Assembly: GCA_012934845.2 (NCBI GenBank)
Contig: WNNJ02003777.1
Coordinates: forward strand, 1-64,000
Direction of reading: 5' to 3'
Length of the DNA stretch: 64,000 nt
DNA from: Pomphorhynchus laevis
Lineage: Eukaryota > Acanthocephala > Palaeacanthocephala > Echinorhynchida > Pomphorhynchidae
In this document: positions 46,240 through 57,896 of the stretch, piece after piece
Layout of the letters: each line of letters opens with the position of its first letter
How positions within the stretch are numbered: the first letter of the stretch is position 1
Notes under the pieces: model-generated
What the model was told of the DNA's origin: nothing
Seen by the model: the letters and a program-made list of their open reading frames with translations, nothing else
Database searches by the model: none
Program-made: the position numbers and the translations under genes

Positions 46240-46590
46240 ATATTTAAATTGAGGTTTTTGCATATTATTTTCTCTAAATGTTTTTATTAACTTGCCCATA
46301 TGATTTGCAAATATGGTCCCAAGTACGCAGCCCATTGATACACCTAATATAATCTCATATAATCAAACTATCGTACTGTTTGTAGAGCTAGTTGTCCTGT
46401 AAAAAATGGTATCCCACATGTACAACCCCGATGAAGCTCTTGAAGTCATTTTTTTGTATCCCAAGAAGTTTTGGATCGGTATATTCGTTTGTAGACGTAA
46501 TTCATTATTATTGGAATTGTTTGTTATAAGTATACGTTTGTGAAAAATATGTTTACATTCATAGAGCAAACGATTTGGGAATCCCTAGAA
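46240..46590 (-). mobile_element. Possible PLE RT relic
   Basis: Minus-strand frames give CKHIFHKRILITNNSNNN, a later FFTGQLALQ piece and then GVSMGCVLG with FANHMGKLI. The last resembles the PLE motif GVxMGSxLGPxLAxxFM. The piece is short and broken, so the assignment is tentative. Confidence 0.35.
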
Positions 46591-47339
46591 AGTTTTTACA
46601 ACTTCCATGAATCCCTTGTTGACCTTAGCTAGTATTCTTTTGCTGTATATTGGGAAATGAGTGTAGCTAGTTACTGAGATATTTTGGACGTTCGACACGG
46701 CCGTTTTCATGAGGATTAAATCAGGACAAATGACCAGTTGCTACACGTTTTGAGAACAAATGCCGTTTTATTTCAGTCGATGTGAAACATTCTGCATTAT
46801 CCGAGTGAATATATTGAGGAATACCAAATACTGCAAAGAGGGCTTCTAATTAAGAAATTACGATGGGTGAAGTGGTGTCAACGCAAAGGAACGCGAATAA
46901 GAAACGAATGTATTAATCGACAACCACTAAGATATATTTATTTGAGCTCCTTTATGGCAATGTCCCTTGAAATCGATCGATAAGGACTCGAACGGCTTTG
47001 TCGCCTTGATAACATGGCACGGTTCCAGGCTTAGGAGCCTAGGCTTGATTTCACAGCATATCTAACAGTTAGCACACACTCGCTTTACATCATCGCTTGT
47101 ATAAGGAAGTTAATGGGATCGGATGTAAGCATTCAATCGTCGGATTTCGGGATGACAAAATGTGTTGTGCATGTTTGTTAACTAACTAAAATTCAACTTT
47201 ACTGCACAAACTCTCGATAACGCATCAGCGACTGTATTCAAGTGCCCTGGTCTGCAGACAATGTCGAATTTGAAGCAGTAAAGTTCCAGTCTCATCTTTC
47301 GATCTTGTCATTTTTATGCGATTATTCTGCTTAAGATAA

Positions 47340-48010
47340 AGATAAGATAAAGATATTTTTAACGTGGCAAATGCGTGCAAGCGCAAGCTTACATGACCAC
47401 AACAAAACAAAAACGTAAATCATATGTCGAGAAGGTGTGAACGGAGGAGGTGTTTGAACGTGATAAAGGAGGGAGAGCGGCGGACGTCGAGAGAAAGTTA
47501 ATTCCAGGCGAGTGAGGCGGCGACGAAGAAGAATCGGAGACCGTAGTTGTTGGAGTAATTGGAAACGTGGAGTAAGAGGTTATGACGGGAACGCAGCGAG
47601 AGCGAGGTGGTACGAGTGTCGTCTAAGAAAGAAAGATTGATGAACGATGGGGAGCCGACAGCGATGAGACGAAAGGTAACGAGAAGAAGGCGGAGTTTGA
47701 TGTGGATGTGGATGGTGGGCAAGGAGAGTTGGGCAAGATATGTGGATGTGTAGTCGAAGCGACGGAGACGAAAGAGTACACGAACGGCAGAGTTGATTAT
47801 GCGTTGTAGGGGTAGGATGATGGATTTTGGAGAATTGGCGAAAAGGCTAAGGCAGTAATCGATTTTAGGGAAAAGAAGCGATGAAAGAAGATACATACAA
47901 GAACGGAAGTCGATAAGTGGAAGGATATGGCGGATGTCACAGAGAATTAAGTTAGACGAGCGGACCTTGTCACGGACGAAGGGTTTAAGGAAAAGGTTAT
48001 CATCGAAATG
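47340..48010 (-). mobile_element. LINE A 3' fragment inserted in the LTR fossil
   Basis: About 670 bp matching 51220-51890: SSLLFPKIDYCLSLFANSPK, then AQLSLPTIHIHIKLRLLL and LRSRHNLLLHVSNYSNNYGL. It ends in the gccacgtt terminus and a tail of TATCTT-type repeats. It separates the RNase H and integrase parts of the older element, giving the order of events. Confidence 0.85.
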
Positions 48011-48304
48011 CTTCAGTGCAGCATGAAGGATACTGATTTTTGGTCGGTTACAACTGTAAACTCTCTGCCTATCAGATAGTGTCTCAACTTTCTCAATGAC
48101 TCGACAATGACTTGGGCTTCCTTTTCCATCGATGAATACTTTTGTTCAGGGATCGTAAGCGTACGAAAAAAGAAGGCTACCGGACGCCCTTCCTGATTGA
48201 GATAAGCAGCTATCATACTGGCCGAAGCATCCGTTTCAACGACAAGTCTTTTAGTATCATCAATGTTAAACAAGACAGCAGAAAGCATATCACTCTTAAA
48301 GTTT

Positions 48305-48420
48305 TCGAAAAAAAATTATGTTTTTAACGTGGCAAATGCGTTCCAGCGCACGCTTACATGACCACAACAAAACAAAAATGTAAATCATGTGTCAAGAAGG
48401 TGTTATGTGTCGAGAAGGTG
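48305..48420 (-). mobile_element. LINE A 3' end, short
   Basis: Only the last approximately 110 bp (aacgtggcaaatgcgttcca, gcttacatgaccacaac, cgagaaggtgt) with a T-rich tail on the element strand. Confidence 0.7.
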
Positions 48421-50329
48421 TAAAGGCCTTTATTGCTTCGAAAGCCTTTATTGCTTCGCTAATCAAAAACAATTATTCCAAATTAAATTTTCCAATTTGT
48501 CAAAAAAATACTTATTCAGTGTGTGTAGTATGAAAATAAACCTCGTGCTATTTGCAACGATTCTGGATTATTCGGAACTGGGAGCTCGGTCAGTGGCTTT
48601 AAACATTCAGAGTCGAGATTTATAGAATAATTTTGGACGAAATAACCCAGGAGATGTACACTTCGTTTCCGCAATCTAATTTACTTTCATTCAATTTCAG
48701 ACCCACTCGTTCGTAAACTTCGATGAATTTTGCAACGTTTCTGTCGTGTTCATATTTTGTCATTCCACATATTGTTATATCATCCAGATACGCGAATGTA
48801 TCATTAAGACCATTTTCTTTTATTAGACCGTCCATAATATGCTGAAAGTATAGTACGGCATTTAGTAGGCCAAATGGAATTCGACAAAATTGGAATAAGC
48901 GTCGAGTGTCTCCGAAAGCAGTGAATTCCTTCTCTTCGGAGTGTAATGAAATTTTGTGGTATGCAGATTCGAGATCGATTAAGGAAAAGTATTTACAGGC
49001 GGACACTTTGGAAACGATTCCTTCCATACTTGGAAGATAATATCCATCCAGCATTGTGAATCTATTGAATGTTTTCGAATAGTCCACCACCAATCACTTC
49101 TTATACTTCTCATTAGACGTAACGACCACCTGTGCTCTCCATGAGAAACAGCTTAATTCGATGATTCCTTCACTCTCGAGTTTCTTGATTTCATTCCGAA
49201 TAAAATCGGTATGAAAATTTCCTTTATTTGGTAATAATTAGTCGACAGTGAGCCGTCATTGTTGAAAAGAATTTAGGCGGTTCGATCTTAGCAGCGTTTA
49301 TAACACACACCGTAATCGAATTTAGCTTGTCGTTGAAACAGAATGTGATCTGTTTAAGAAGTTCCATGAACGATCTACCAAGAATGGAAATATGAGCATG
49401 GATTGTCGAGAACATCCAGTTTTACGTCTTTGTAATTTTTAGCTTGTAATTGGATGCTTACCTCAACCACACCAAACGATATAGGAGACGCACTTCCGGT
49501 GACCATGTATATTTTCATGTTTAAAGGTCTGTATCTTATTTGAAAGGTTTCCAGAGCTTTGTGACTGATTAAGTTCAAGCTGCTTCAAGTGTCTCATAAA
49601 CAAACAACCTGCGATTACAAATGAGGTCAGAGTGTGTAGTGGTTGACACTGAAGTTGTTGATGAAATGGATGAGATAGATGAGCAAAAACCAGATTTTAT
49701 TGACTGTTTTGAAGATCTGCAAACCTTAGCGTAGTGACCGATTTTGCCACACTTATTGCAAGTTGCCGAAATTGCAGGCACAACCATATTTGATGTTTTT
49801 TGATGCTTCCGCTGAAGAAGGTAGACCACTAAGTATTTCTAACAGTAGCTAGGCATTGATAGCAGGGTTAATCGTTATTCGATTGTTCGCAGATGTTAAA
49901 CTTAAAATTGATTCCTTGTTTGCTTAAATCATTGCGGTCGAACACCATAGCGAGAGTGTCGTAGCCTTTAGCAATATTTACTGAATGTCTTCACGCATAA
50001 TTCAGCTGGTTTCAAGGATCGGTCAATGAACATGACATTTAGGTCGATTTCCCTAAGCTCCAGAAGTCGCTGACATGTAATATCCGAGGATAATCTTGTT
50101 ATGACGACATCGATCAAAACATCATATTTGTACTGTTCAGCTGAAACAGCTTTGGACTGGAGCAAACTATTGTAATACTACGCAAACTTCTGAAAACGCC
50201 TCAGGCAACATTACATGGATCAGTTAAACTGCACGTAATTGAGAATAACGATGTTACACTTTCTTATTATTATAACAAACAGCAGCAAATGAGCTATAAG
50301 CTAGTGTCGCTTACAAAACATTTAAAAAA

Positions 50330-51190
50330 CGTCAACAAATAAAGAATTCAATAAAACGATATCGCAAATTCCTTCTCTCTGCTTCGATGGCTTTCTTGGT
50401 AGCATCACTAGATATACTACGAGAGATATTCAGGCACTTTAGTGCATTCCACTCATTAATTAATCTGGTTGCAAATCGATGGGGAACATGATTTCTTGTA
50501 GTAGGCTTTATTAATCTCCACACATGCCCACGAGTTTCTAGTCTATCATTCATGGAGAGTAAGCTGGAGAGACCACCAAAAGCCATCGAAAACAATTTTG
50601 ACTGCAGTTGCTAAATCAATGGCTGATCTACGATATTTAAAGGTGCCGAGACGTAGAGATGTCAAACGTTCAGCAAATCTCAAATTGGAGAAATTCGGAA
50701 ACATGCACGATCCTTTACGTAACAGGTTCTCAATCTCACGGAATTAGCTTAAAGTCTATGGATAAGTTACAGGTAAACCGTATTCAAGGATGGTTATAAT
50801 ATATGAGTAAAATAGCAGCTTGAATATTGATGGACTTATCCCATCAAAAGACTTAAAAACATCCATAAATAGGATACTTCGATTACATATATATCTAGTA
50901 TGAACATTTGTTTATAAGCTACAGGTCATCATCACAACAAGATCATTGGTTTCACTTACTTAGCTTATCTGAATCGAACATATCTGATACGATGAGTTTC
51001 GTGAAGAACCAATGGACATGTGAGCACATTCAGAGGGGTTAACCATCAAACTATTTTCCGATGCCCATTTTTCTAGATATGTCAGATCATATTGAAGAAT
51101 CTTAATGCCCCTCCCATCTCTAATACGCCGCCTATTAATTCTTTTTGATCGCATGAAGGTGGTAATATGCTGTGATAGCCAAAAAGAAAT
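50330..51190 (-). mobile_element. LINE E fragment (CR1-like RT C-terminus)
   Basis: Minus strand: LQYDLTYLEKWASENSLMVN and ECAHMSIG near 51010-51100 (post-catalytic RT region), then a decayed stretch, then NDRLETRGHVWRLIKP with FATRLINEWNALKCL (50400-50550), a C-terminal motif of CR1-group LINEs. It is cut at its 5' side by the 3' tail of LINE A. Several breaks. Confidence 0.65.
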
Positions 51191-51285
51191 TTACCGATTT
51201 AAAAAAAAAAAAAAAGATTTATTTTAACGTGGCAAATGCGTGCCAGCGCACGCTTACATGACCACAACAAAAACAAAACTGTGAA

Positions 51286-52985
51286 TCAGGCGTCGAGAAG
51301 GTGTGAACGGAGGAGGTGTTTGAATGTGATAAAAGAGGGAGCGCGGCGGACGTCGAGAGGGAGTTGATTCCAGGCGAGTGAGGCGGCGACGAGGAAGGAT
51401 CGGAGACCGTAGTTGTTGGAGTAATTAGGAACGTGGAGTAAGAGGGTATTACAGGAACGAAGCGATAGCGAGGTGGGGCGAGTATCGTCTAAGAAAGGAA
51501 GGTTGATGAACGATGGGGAGCCGACAGCGATGAGACGAAAAGTAATGAGAAGAAGGCGGAGTTTGATGCGGATGTGGATGGTGGGCCAGGAGAGTTGAGC
51601 AAAATATGTGGATGTGTGGTCGAAGCGATGGAGACGAAAGAGCACTCGAACGGCGGTGTTGATTATTCGTTGTAGGGGTAGGATGATGGATTTTGGAGAA
51701 TTGGCGAAAAGGCTAAGGCAGTAATCGATTTTAGGGAAAAGAAGCGATGAAAGAAGAGACATACAAGAACGGAAGTCGATAAGGGGGCGGATACGGCGGA
51801 TGTCACGAAGAATTAAGTTAGACGAGCGGACCTTGTCACGGACGAAGGGTTTAAGGGAAAGGTGATCATCGAAATGGAAGCCTAAGAAAGTGAGATTGTG
51901 GACTACAGGGATGATCGATGAGGCAAAAGATACAATGGGAGGAGATATGCTTGGTTTACGGGGAAGTATCCACATTATTCTGGACTTTTCGGCGTTTAGA
52001 ACGAGATGGAGATTGGAGAGACGCTTGTAGATAGAAGAGAGACAGTTGGAGGCAGAAATGGCGATGTCGTGTATGCGATGTGCGGGTGCATGAGCATAGA
52101 TTAGAATGTCATCGGCGTATTGCATGACGTTAAAGGAGTAAGGTTTGATAAATGGAGAGAGATTGCCAAGCAAAAGAGAGAAAAGCAGGGGACCTAGGAC
52201 TGAACCTTGTGGAACCCTGCAAAAAATAGGGATGGGAGGGGAGGATGATGAATTAGAACAGACGCGAAAGGAACGGTCGGATAGATATGAGGCGAACCAA
52301 GCTACGGAGGAGGAAGAAAAGCCGTAATCATAACGAAGGCGAGAAAGGTGGACGGAGTGGTCGACAATGTCGAATGTGGAGGAGAGGTCGAGGGAGATGA
52401 GAACACTATATAGAGCCTTGTCTCGAGAAATGAGTAAGTCGTTGTACACTTTTATGCATGCGATTTCTGTCGAGTGATTAGAGCGGAAAGCGGATTGGAA
52501 AGGAGGTTACAGATTGGATGAGGAGAGATAAGCGTTGATTTGTATTAAGATGAGGCGTTCTAAGAGCTTTGAAAGAGTAGGGAGTAGTGAAATGGGGCGA
52601 TAGCTAGAAGGAAGGGGTCGAGCGATTGTTTCTTAAGGAGGGGACGAACGATTGCGGATTTCCAGTGTGAAGGGAAGATACGACTGCGGATGGACGAGTT
52701 AAACAAGGTTGTGAGAAATGGGATATCGATGAGCATATAGATTTTAATATGTGGGTAGGCAGGGGATCGGCAGGTGAGGTTTTGTTGGGCAAGGACATGA
52801 GGACAGATGATACTTCTGTAGGTGATACAGGGAGAAGATGAAAGAGTTCGGGAAGGATGAGAGTAGACTGGGCAGAGTGGGATAGGATGGAGACCGGGGT
52901 GTGAGAGAGCAGCGTGGATACTTTAGTCTGGAGAAATGACGAATAATCATTAGCATTGATGTTGCAAGGCGTAGAGGAACGAGCA
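51286..52985 (-). CDS. LINE A reverse transcriptase
   Basis: The 387-residue frame at 52449-51286 has LYSVLISLDLSSTFDIVDHS, RVPQGSVLGPLLFSLLLG, VMQYADDILIYAHAPAHRI (catalytic YADD), LNAEKSRIMWI and the C-terminal AWNQLPLDVRRAPSFITFK. The upstream RT part (52985-52450) lies in other frames because of small shifts; SLPNKTSPADPLPTHILKSI near 52740 belongs to it. The motif forms match CR1/L2-group elements. Confidence 0.85.
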
Positions 52986-53032
52986 AGGATTGAGTTAAAA
53001 GTATGCCAGAGTCTTAGAGTTGAATGAAGTGA

Positions 53033-54176
53033 TTATTTTATGCTGCCAGAAGGAGTTGCATTTGGTACGTAGTAGGTTGAGATGAGACCGGCGAAGAGCA
53101 AGATAGGAATCACGGAAAGACGAAGTGATCGAGCGGAAATCGCGTCTGAGAGAGCGGTGATAGACTCGAAAAGCATGGCGGAGTCGACGCTTTGAGAGTA
53201 GGCATTGGATGTCAAACCATGGGGCACGGTGCAAGCGACGTGTGGGTGAGACTTGAAGGGCAAGAGAATATCGAGAGTGGATGTGAGTTCAGCGTCGAAA
53301 AGAAAGGCGAGATCGTGAGGAGATGAATATGTTATTGTGGGTAATGATAGAGACGATTTGAGTAAGGCAGAGCGGAGAAGGGAAAGGTCAAGATTTCTCC
53401 AAGGGCGACGTAGGATTGTAGGTGTGTGAGGAGGGGTGTGGTTGCGAGCGAGATCAAGGGTGATAAGAAAGTGATCGGATAGACCAGGATCAGAGATGGA
53501 CAGTGAGGTGTGGGCAGCAAAATGATCGGGGACAGCGATGATGTCGAGTGCCCCGCCAAGTATATGTGTGGGGGCAGTGAAGATTAGTTTGTAATTGTAG
53601 TTGGATAGAATGTTGATGAAGCGGATGGAATCTGTGGAAGAGGGGCGGTCTAGGCGGATATTGAAGTCGCCTAGAACGAGTGAAGGGATTGAGGACAAAG
53701 AACAATGAGAAAGGAGGTCAGCGAGTTCGGTAAAAAAATAAGGCTGTAGGAGCTGATGAACCAGGACGGTATACAATGGCGAGATCTAGAGTGATCGGGT
53801 TAGAATAACGACAAGTGAGCAATTCAAAAGAGCAAGGACTGAAAGGGGGATTGATTTTGCGAAGAGACGCTGGGTGACGCGCGAATGCGACGATGCCGCC
53901 ATGATTAGAGGATTTAGAAGGGCATGAGCTGAGGGGGCGGGCGGATTTGACTAGGGAGCAACCGGCAGAGAGCAGACGGCGAATGGAGAGGTCGTCGGAA
54001 TCTGAGTGCCAGGATTCGGTGAGGCAGAAGAGATCGATGGATTGCTTGGTGAATAGGTTGAGGATAAGATCGGATTTATTGAGAATAGATCTAGTGTTGA
54101 GGAGACCGAGGCGGAAACCGTGTGCTGTGGCGAAAGAGACTAGTGGAGAAGACACATAGGAGAGATGGAGCGCCAT
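53033..54176 (-). CDS. LINE A endonuclease domain
   Basis: Two overlapping frames. The first (54176-53718) has GLLNTRSILNKSDLILNLF, IDLFCLTESWH (catalytic Glu) and GGIVAFAR. The second (53776-53033) has SLVLGDFNIRL, LGGALDIIAVPDHF and DPGLSDHFLI. The NTRS...LTE...GDFN...SDH order is that of AP-like endonucleases of the CR1/L2 group. A single shift near 53720 breaks the frame between the GGI and GDFN blocks. Confidence 0.82.
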
Positions 54177-55510
54177 CGAATTTTTGGACGGGTGTGGACA
54201 ATTTGAAAATTTCCGTCTATGTTTCGGATGGCGAGTGAAGTTTCGCCGTTTTTCTCGCGACGACGTTTTTCGATGCGGGCTGAAGAGATTTGAGCGATTT
54301 CGGAAGGGGCGCGATCGGGGAAAATTCGAGTGGTTGAAGATGACATGAGTTTGAAACGTTGAGAGAGGACAGAAGACGCGTGAGAGCGATGCTTGAAAAC
54401 AATTTTTAGGAGAGGGGGCTGGGAAGGATTAGATTGAGAAGATTTGTTTAGACGGATGAATGCGACTGGAGAAATGTCCTTGAAAAAGGATGGTTTATCC
54501 GCAGGAACAATAGACGAGAGGATGGATCTGAAGGCGGAAACATCGTGGTCCAGACGTGCTTGTGGAGATAAGGAGTTAGAAGGCGTGATATTAGTAACAA
54601 TGACGCAACGATCGCGAGAAGCAAAGCGCTTCCGTAAAGGAGGACGACTGACGTGAGTAGGTGAGATCACGATAGAAGAGCTGGCAGTTGATGATTTGGA
54701 GTGATTTGGTTTGACGACGGGAGACATAGAGGATAATGATAATAAAGAGGGTGGCAAGCGATGTGAGGAAAGGTTATGAGTGGAAGGATAGTGGAGGCTG
54801 GTGGAGATGATTTTGATTGATGGATGCAAGTTATTGAGAAACGAGACAGGAAGGACGGGACGTGAAGTGTCGGGGAGTGAACATACATTAGTTGTAACAA
54901 TTTGCGGCTCCGTCACTGTATCGGTAGATTTATCATAAACTTGACAAAATCCATCTTGCTGCGATACAATTTGCGGCTCCTTCAGATTATCTGATAATGG
55001 ATTATCTGATGATGACGTAGAAACGCAATGAGGGGTAGAAATGTAAGGTGATTTATCTGATACGACAAAAGAAATACTGGGTTGCAAATGGTCAATGACA
55101 GTAACATCAGAAGATTGAGCTGATTGATTGGGCAAAATTGAAGGATGTATAGTAATACCTGTAGAAGAGATGGGAGATTTGGCATTCTTAGAGGCAATCG
55201 AATGCGGGAGAATTGGGCATCGAGGTTGAGACTTATTACAATACGAAGAGGCATGTGTGGACATCGCTGCATTGCCAGATAGTTTCAATATATTTGTCTT
55301 GAGACTCTCTATTTCACTCTTCATCGTATTTATCATCTTAGCCGAACAGTAGCCACAGTAGAATTCGTTGTCTGCAAGGCAAGATGCCTGGGATTCTGAA
55401 GTCCAAATACTTACCCACGTGTGACAATCATTGTTTGAGCAAAGGACTTGTTGTTCAGATCCATTGGAAACATCTCTAACATCGGTGTTGGACGCAACAT
55501 GGTTGGGAAC
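54140..55510 (-). CDS. LINE A ORF1 with PHD-like zinc cluster
   Basis: 398 residues from the ATG at 55336, but the frame stays open upstream and encodes QVLCSNNDCHTWVSIW and SCLADNEFYCGYCSAKM. This Cys/His spacing resembles the PHD-like finger of CR1-group ORF1 proteins, so the true start is upstream of 55336. A coiled-coil-like start (MINTMKSEIESLKTNIL), a long Ser/Pro-rich part, and a C-terminal part with RCVIVTNITPSNSL and LKIVFKHRSHASSVLSQRF, which may be an RNA-binding fold, follow. Confidence 0.75.
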   Translation of the reverse strand, partial: VPNHVASNTDVRDVSNGSEQQVLCSNNDCHTWVSIWTSESQASCLADNEFYCGYCSAKMINTMKSEIESLKTNILKLSGNAAMSTHASSYCNKSQPRCPILPHSIASKNAKSPISSTGITIHPSILPNQSAQSSDVTVIDHLQPSISFVVSDKSPYISTPHCVSTSSSDNPLSDNLKEPQIVSQQDGFCQVYDKSTDTVTEPQIVTTNVCSLPDTSRPVLPVSFLNNLHPSIKIISTSLHYPSTHNLSSHRLPPSLLSLSSMSPVVKPNHSKSSTASSSIVISPTHVSRPPLRKRFASRDRCVIVTNITPSNSLSPQARLDHDVSAFRSILSSIVPADKPSFFKDISPVAFIRLNKSSQSNPSQPPLLKIVFKHRSHASSVLSQRFKLMSSSTTRIFPDRAPSEIAQISSARIEKRRREKNGETSLAIRNIDGNFQIVHTRPKIRWRSISPMCLLH

Positions 55511-55620
55511 TTGAGACTTTTGTTTTTTTCCGACCCATTTGTATATAGTCGTTTGATTCGTGATTTTATTCTCCTCGTTGTATGTATATTAGATTAATAT
55601 TTTCGTAAACACCAAAGCGG

Positions 55621-55935
55621 TCAGTTGTAATATTTATCCTCTGTGTATATTAATCTCTTGTATGTTATTTTATTGTATGTTTATAAGAAACCAAAATTTG
55701 TTTTTGAACTGTAATTGTAAGAATTATAATAACCAAGACTTATGTTAAGGTTTGTGAGGCATTAGTCATTAGTTTAACGATGATTGGGGTATTGTCATTT
55801 CATAAATGAGAGAGATGAAGGGTCCGTTAGAACCCGTAAAATCTTCTGAGTAAAAACTGCAATTTTATCTGTATTTGTAATTTTATCTTTGATTGAATAC
55901 ATTTAAATCTTTAATAAGAATAAGATATACTGATA
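55621..55935. other. Flank of LINE A, nothing recognised
   Basis: It may include more of the LINE A 5' leader; the 5' boundary is not visible. Confidence 0.35.
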
Positions 55936-55949
55936 ATTAAATTTTAAAA

Positions 55950-56110
55950 TAAGGAAATACTTCATTAGCATGTATTTGGCCCCGCTATGTTAGAATAGAA
56001 GCCTAAATCTGATAACATAGGAGCTCCTCCTGATGACCTCTACTAATTATTCGTATACATCGTTTTTTATGCATTAGTCAATCCATAAAAATGTATTTTT
56101 ATTTTAAATT
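55950..56110 (+). mobile_element. Solo PLE tail
   Basis: Has aaggaaatacttcattagca, ggccccgctatgtta, gagctcctcctgatgacctc and tcaatccataaaaatg. The hairpin and pseudoknot strands are shortened. No RT attached. Confidence 0.7.
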
Positions 56111-56139
56111 TAAACTTTATATGATTATTAATCATAGAA

Positions 56140-57190
56140 TATTATTTAATTTTCCCATTACTCGTCAAACCCTTGCGAACGTACTGAGTAATGGTTTAAC
56201 TCTGTTTTTAGATATAGCTTGGGCACATATTGGATTCTTGGTAGTTGGAAATGTGCAATTGTGGTACACATTCCCAAAAAGCATCATGCTAGACTTTGTG
56301 CGGACGCTTGGCCCATAAGTTTAACCAATATATTCTGTAAACTCTTAGAAAGACCCATTACCAGTAGAACAAGGGATCATCTTAAATGTAATCATATATT
56401 AGTTGATTCTAAAAAAATTTCAGTATTGTACGTTCATGCCTAACTGAAATACTAACTGCACGTGAAAAATTGAGATATGTTCGGAGTGCTGAGTTTCATG
56501 TTCCTACAGTCTTCCTTGACTTTTCAAAAGCCTATGATAGGGTGTCACAGGGGCAAATTATATCGAATAGGTCTTTCAGAGTTTGTGTAGAAGATGTGCT
56601 TACTGACTCGATGAATGTTAATTACGGAGTGCCGCAAGAATGGGTTCTTGGCCCACTGCCCTATATAATCTTCATGAACGATTTGCTACTTCGCTTATCC
56701 TGCTATCATCTAGCTTTTGCAGACGATACAAAGATTTGGTCGATTATTAGAAATCCTGCTGATCGAGTATCGCTACAAAATAATCTAAACAAACTGTCCA
56801 ATTGATTCGAATCTACTGGATTACGGTTAAATGCTGACAAATGTGTCCTCACGCAATTAGGTCGCTCGTCTAATACTCTTTGGTACTATATTGGAGACAT
56901 TGTCTTAAAAGAAGGGTCTAAACATAAAGATTTAGAAATTATTGTACATTGATTCTTGAAAGCAAAGTTGAACACAGACTTCACTCTAGGTAGAGCTACT
57001 CGAGCATTATATAATAAACATCGCATTTTTCAGGTTAAGCTGTCAAATGTTCGCAGGGATATTCACCTCCCTTGTTGGGCCACACTTGGAATACTGCATT
57101 TAGCCTGTTACCAGTAGAAAACTATTAGACATGAGTATATTCTGAGGCTAGGTTCGAAGCTCTATGTTGGCTTGGGTGGTAGTGATTATC
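56140..57190 (+). mobile_element. CR1-type LINE relic (RT)
   Basis: Frames give ISLTNIFCKLLERPITSRTR (56310-56370), VFLDFSKAYDRVSQ (56505-56550), NYGVPQEWVLGPLPYIIF (56620-56675), LAFADDTKIW (catalytic FADD, 56712-56742) and NKLSN leading to a decayed tail. It is close to the family at 61195-63920 but on the other strand and more damaged. Confidence 0.75.
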
Positions 57191-57896
57191 ATGCACTTTG
57201 AACTTACGTCAATCCTCAATCACCTTCAGCCCATTCAACCCCGTCGTTTTAAGCGCTTGCGCCATTCTCCCTGGTTCGATTCCAACTGTGGTCTTTCTAA
57301 GCTTCGACTCTGACATTCTTTTCGTGTGTTTAATCGTCTTCTTAAACGTTCCCCAAACATACTCACTCTAAATCTCCTTACTTCCTATCTTTCTCTTCGC
57401 CGTTCCCATCTCATTCTTATGCGTACTAAACGTACTCTCTTTTGGCGAAATCAACTCGAGTCCTCTTTCAACTCTAAATCTCACTGGAAAATCTTAAACT
57501 CTATTCTTTCAAGATCACCTACCCCTTGTAACATAAATCCTAATAAATTTTCTTCTTATCTACAATCTAAGCTATCTAATTTACATTCTCTTCTACCCAC
57601 ATGCCCCTTGTATTCCCTCTTATCTTTGAATACTTCCCTCCCAGAGCTATTCTACCTTCTTCCCGTTTCGTCTGATGAAGTTTCTCCGGTTCTTCTGTAA
57701 TTACATAATAAAACATCTCCTTCTAGCCCAATTCCCACCCACTTGCTTAAACATATCTGCTCATCTATATCACCCTTCCTAACCACATTGTTCAACTTGT
57801 CTATCCATAGCCGCACATTTCCTTCCTACTGGAAATGCGCCACTGTTCGTCCTCTCATCAAAAAGCAATATCTCGACCCCTATCGGAACTCCTTGA
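57190..57896 (+). mobile_element. LINE B, 5' part
   Basis: A relative of LINE A: LTSYLSLRRSHLILMRTKRT and FNSKSHWKILNSI (57365-57500), then HICSSISPFLTTLFNLSIH and FPSYWKCATVRPLIKKQ (57745-57860). The frame is broken. It is interrupted at about 57896 by a LINE A 3' fragment and resumes at 58504. Confidence 0.75.

Larger units (their letters stand above)
46640..50180 (-). mobile_element. Ty3/gypsy-type LTR retrotransposon fossil
   Basis: A broken, old LTR-retrotransposon body with numerous breaks. Parts seen on the minus strand, in element order: a gag zinc knuckle (CNKCGKIGHYAKVC, near 49750), a protease-like stretch (near 49380), reverse transcriptase (48620-49093), RNase H (48013-48288) and integrase remnants (46640-47220). 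The RT type and the RNase H place it in the Ty3/gypsy group. No flanking LTRs were recognised. LINE A pieces have inserted into it at 47340-48010 and 48305-48420. It is not functional. Confidence 0.75.
51195..55620 (-). mobile_element. LINE A, nearly full-length CR1/L2-type element
   Basis: Minus strand: 5' leader, ORF1 with a PHD-like Cys/His cluster (about 55500-54140), endonuclease (54176-53033), RT (about 52980-51286) and a 3' end at about 51210 (gccacgttaaaataaatc) followed by a run of about 15 T on the element strand. GC-rich against its surroundings. Three long frames remain open with few breaks between them, so it is the youngest LINE in the window. Related pieces occur at 46191, 47340, 48305 and 57897. 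Confidence 0.9.

Noticed and set aside
52145-52327. Arg/Glu-rich plus-strand ORFs within 51200-55600
   Set aside because: Antisense shadows of the GC-rich LINE A reading frames.
57275-57300. ggttcgattcc, like the T-arm / B box of a tRNA
   Set aside because: It lies inside LINE B coding sequence (PWFDSNCG) and no D arm, anticodon arm or acceptor stem surrounds it.
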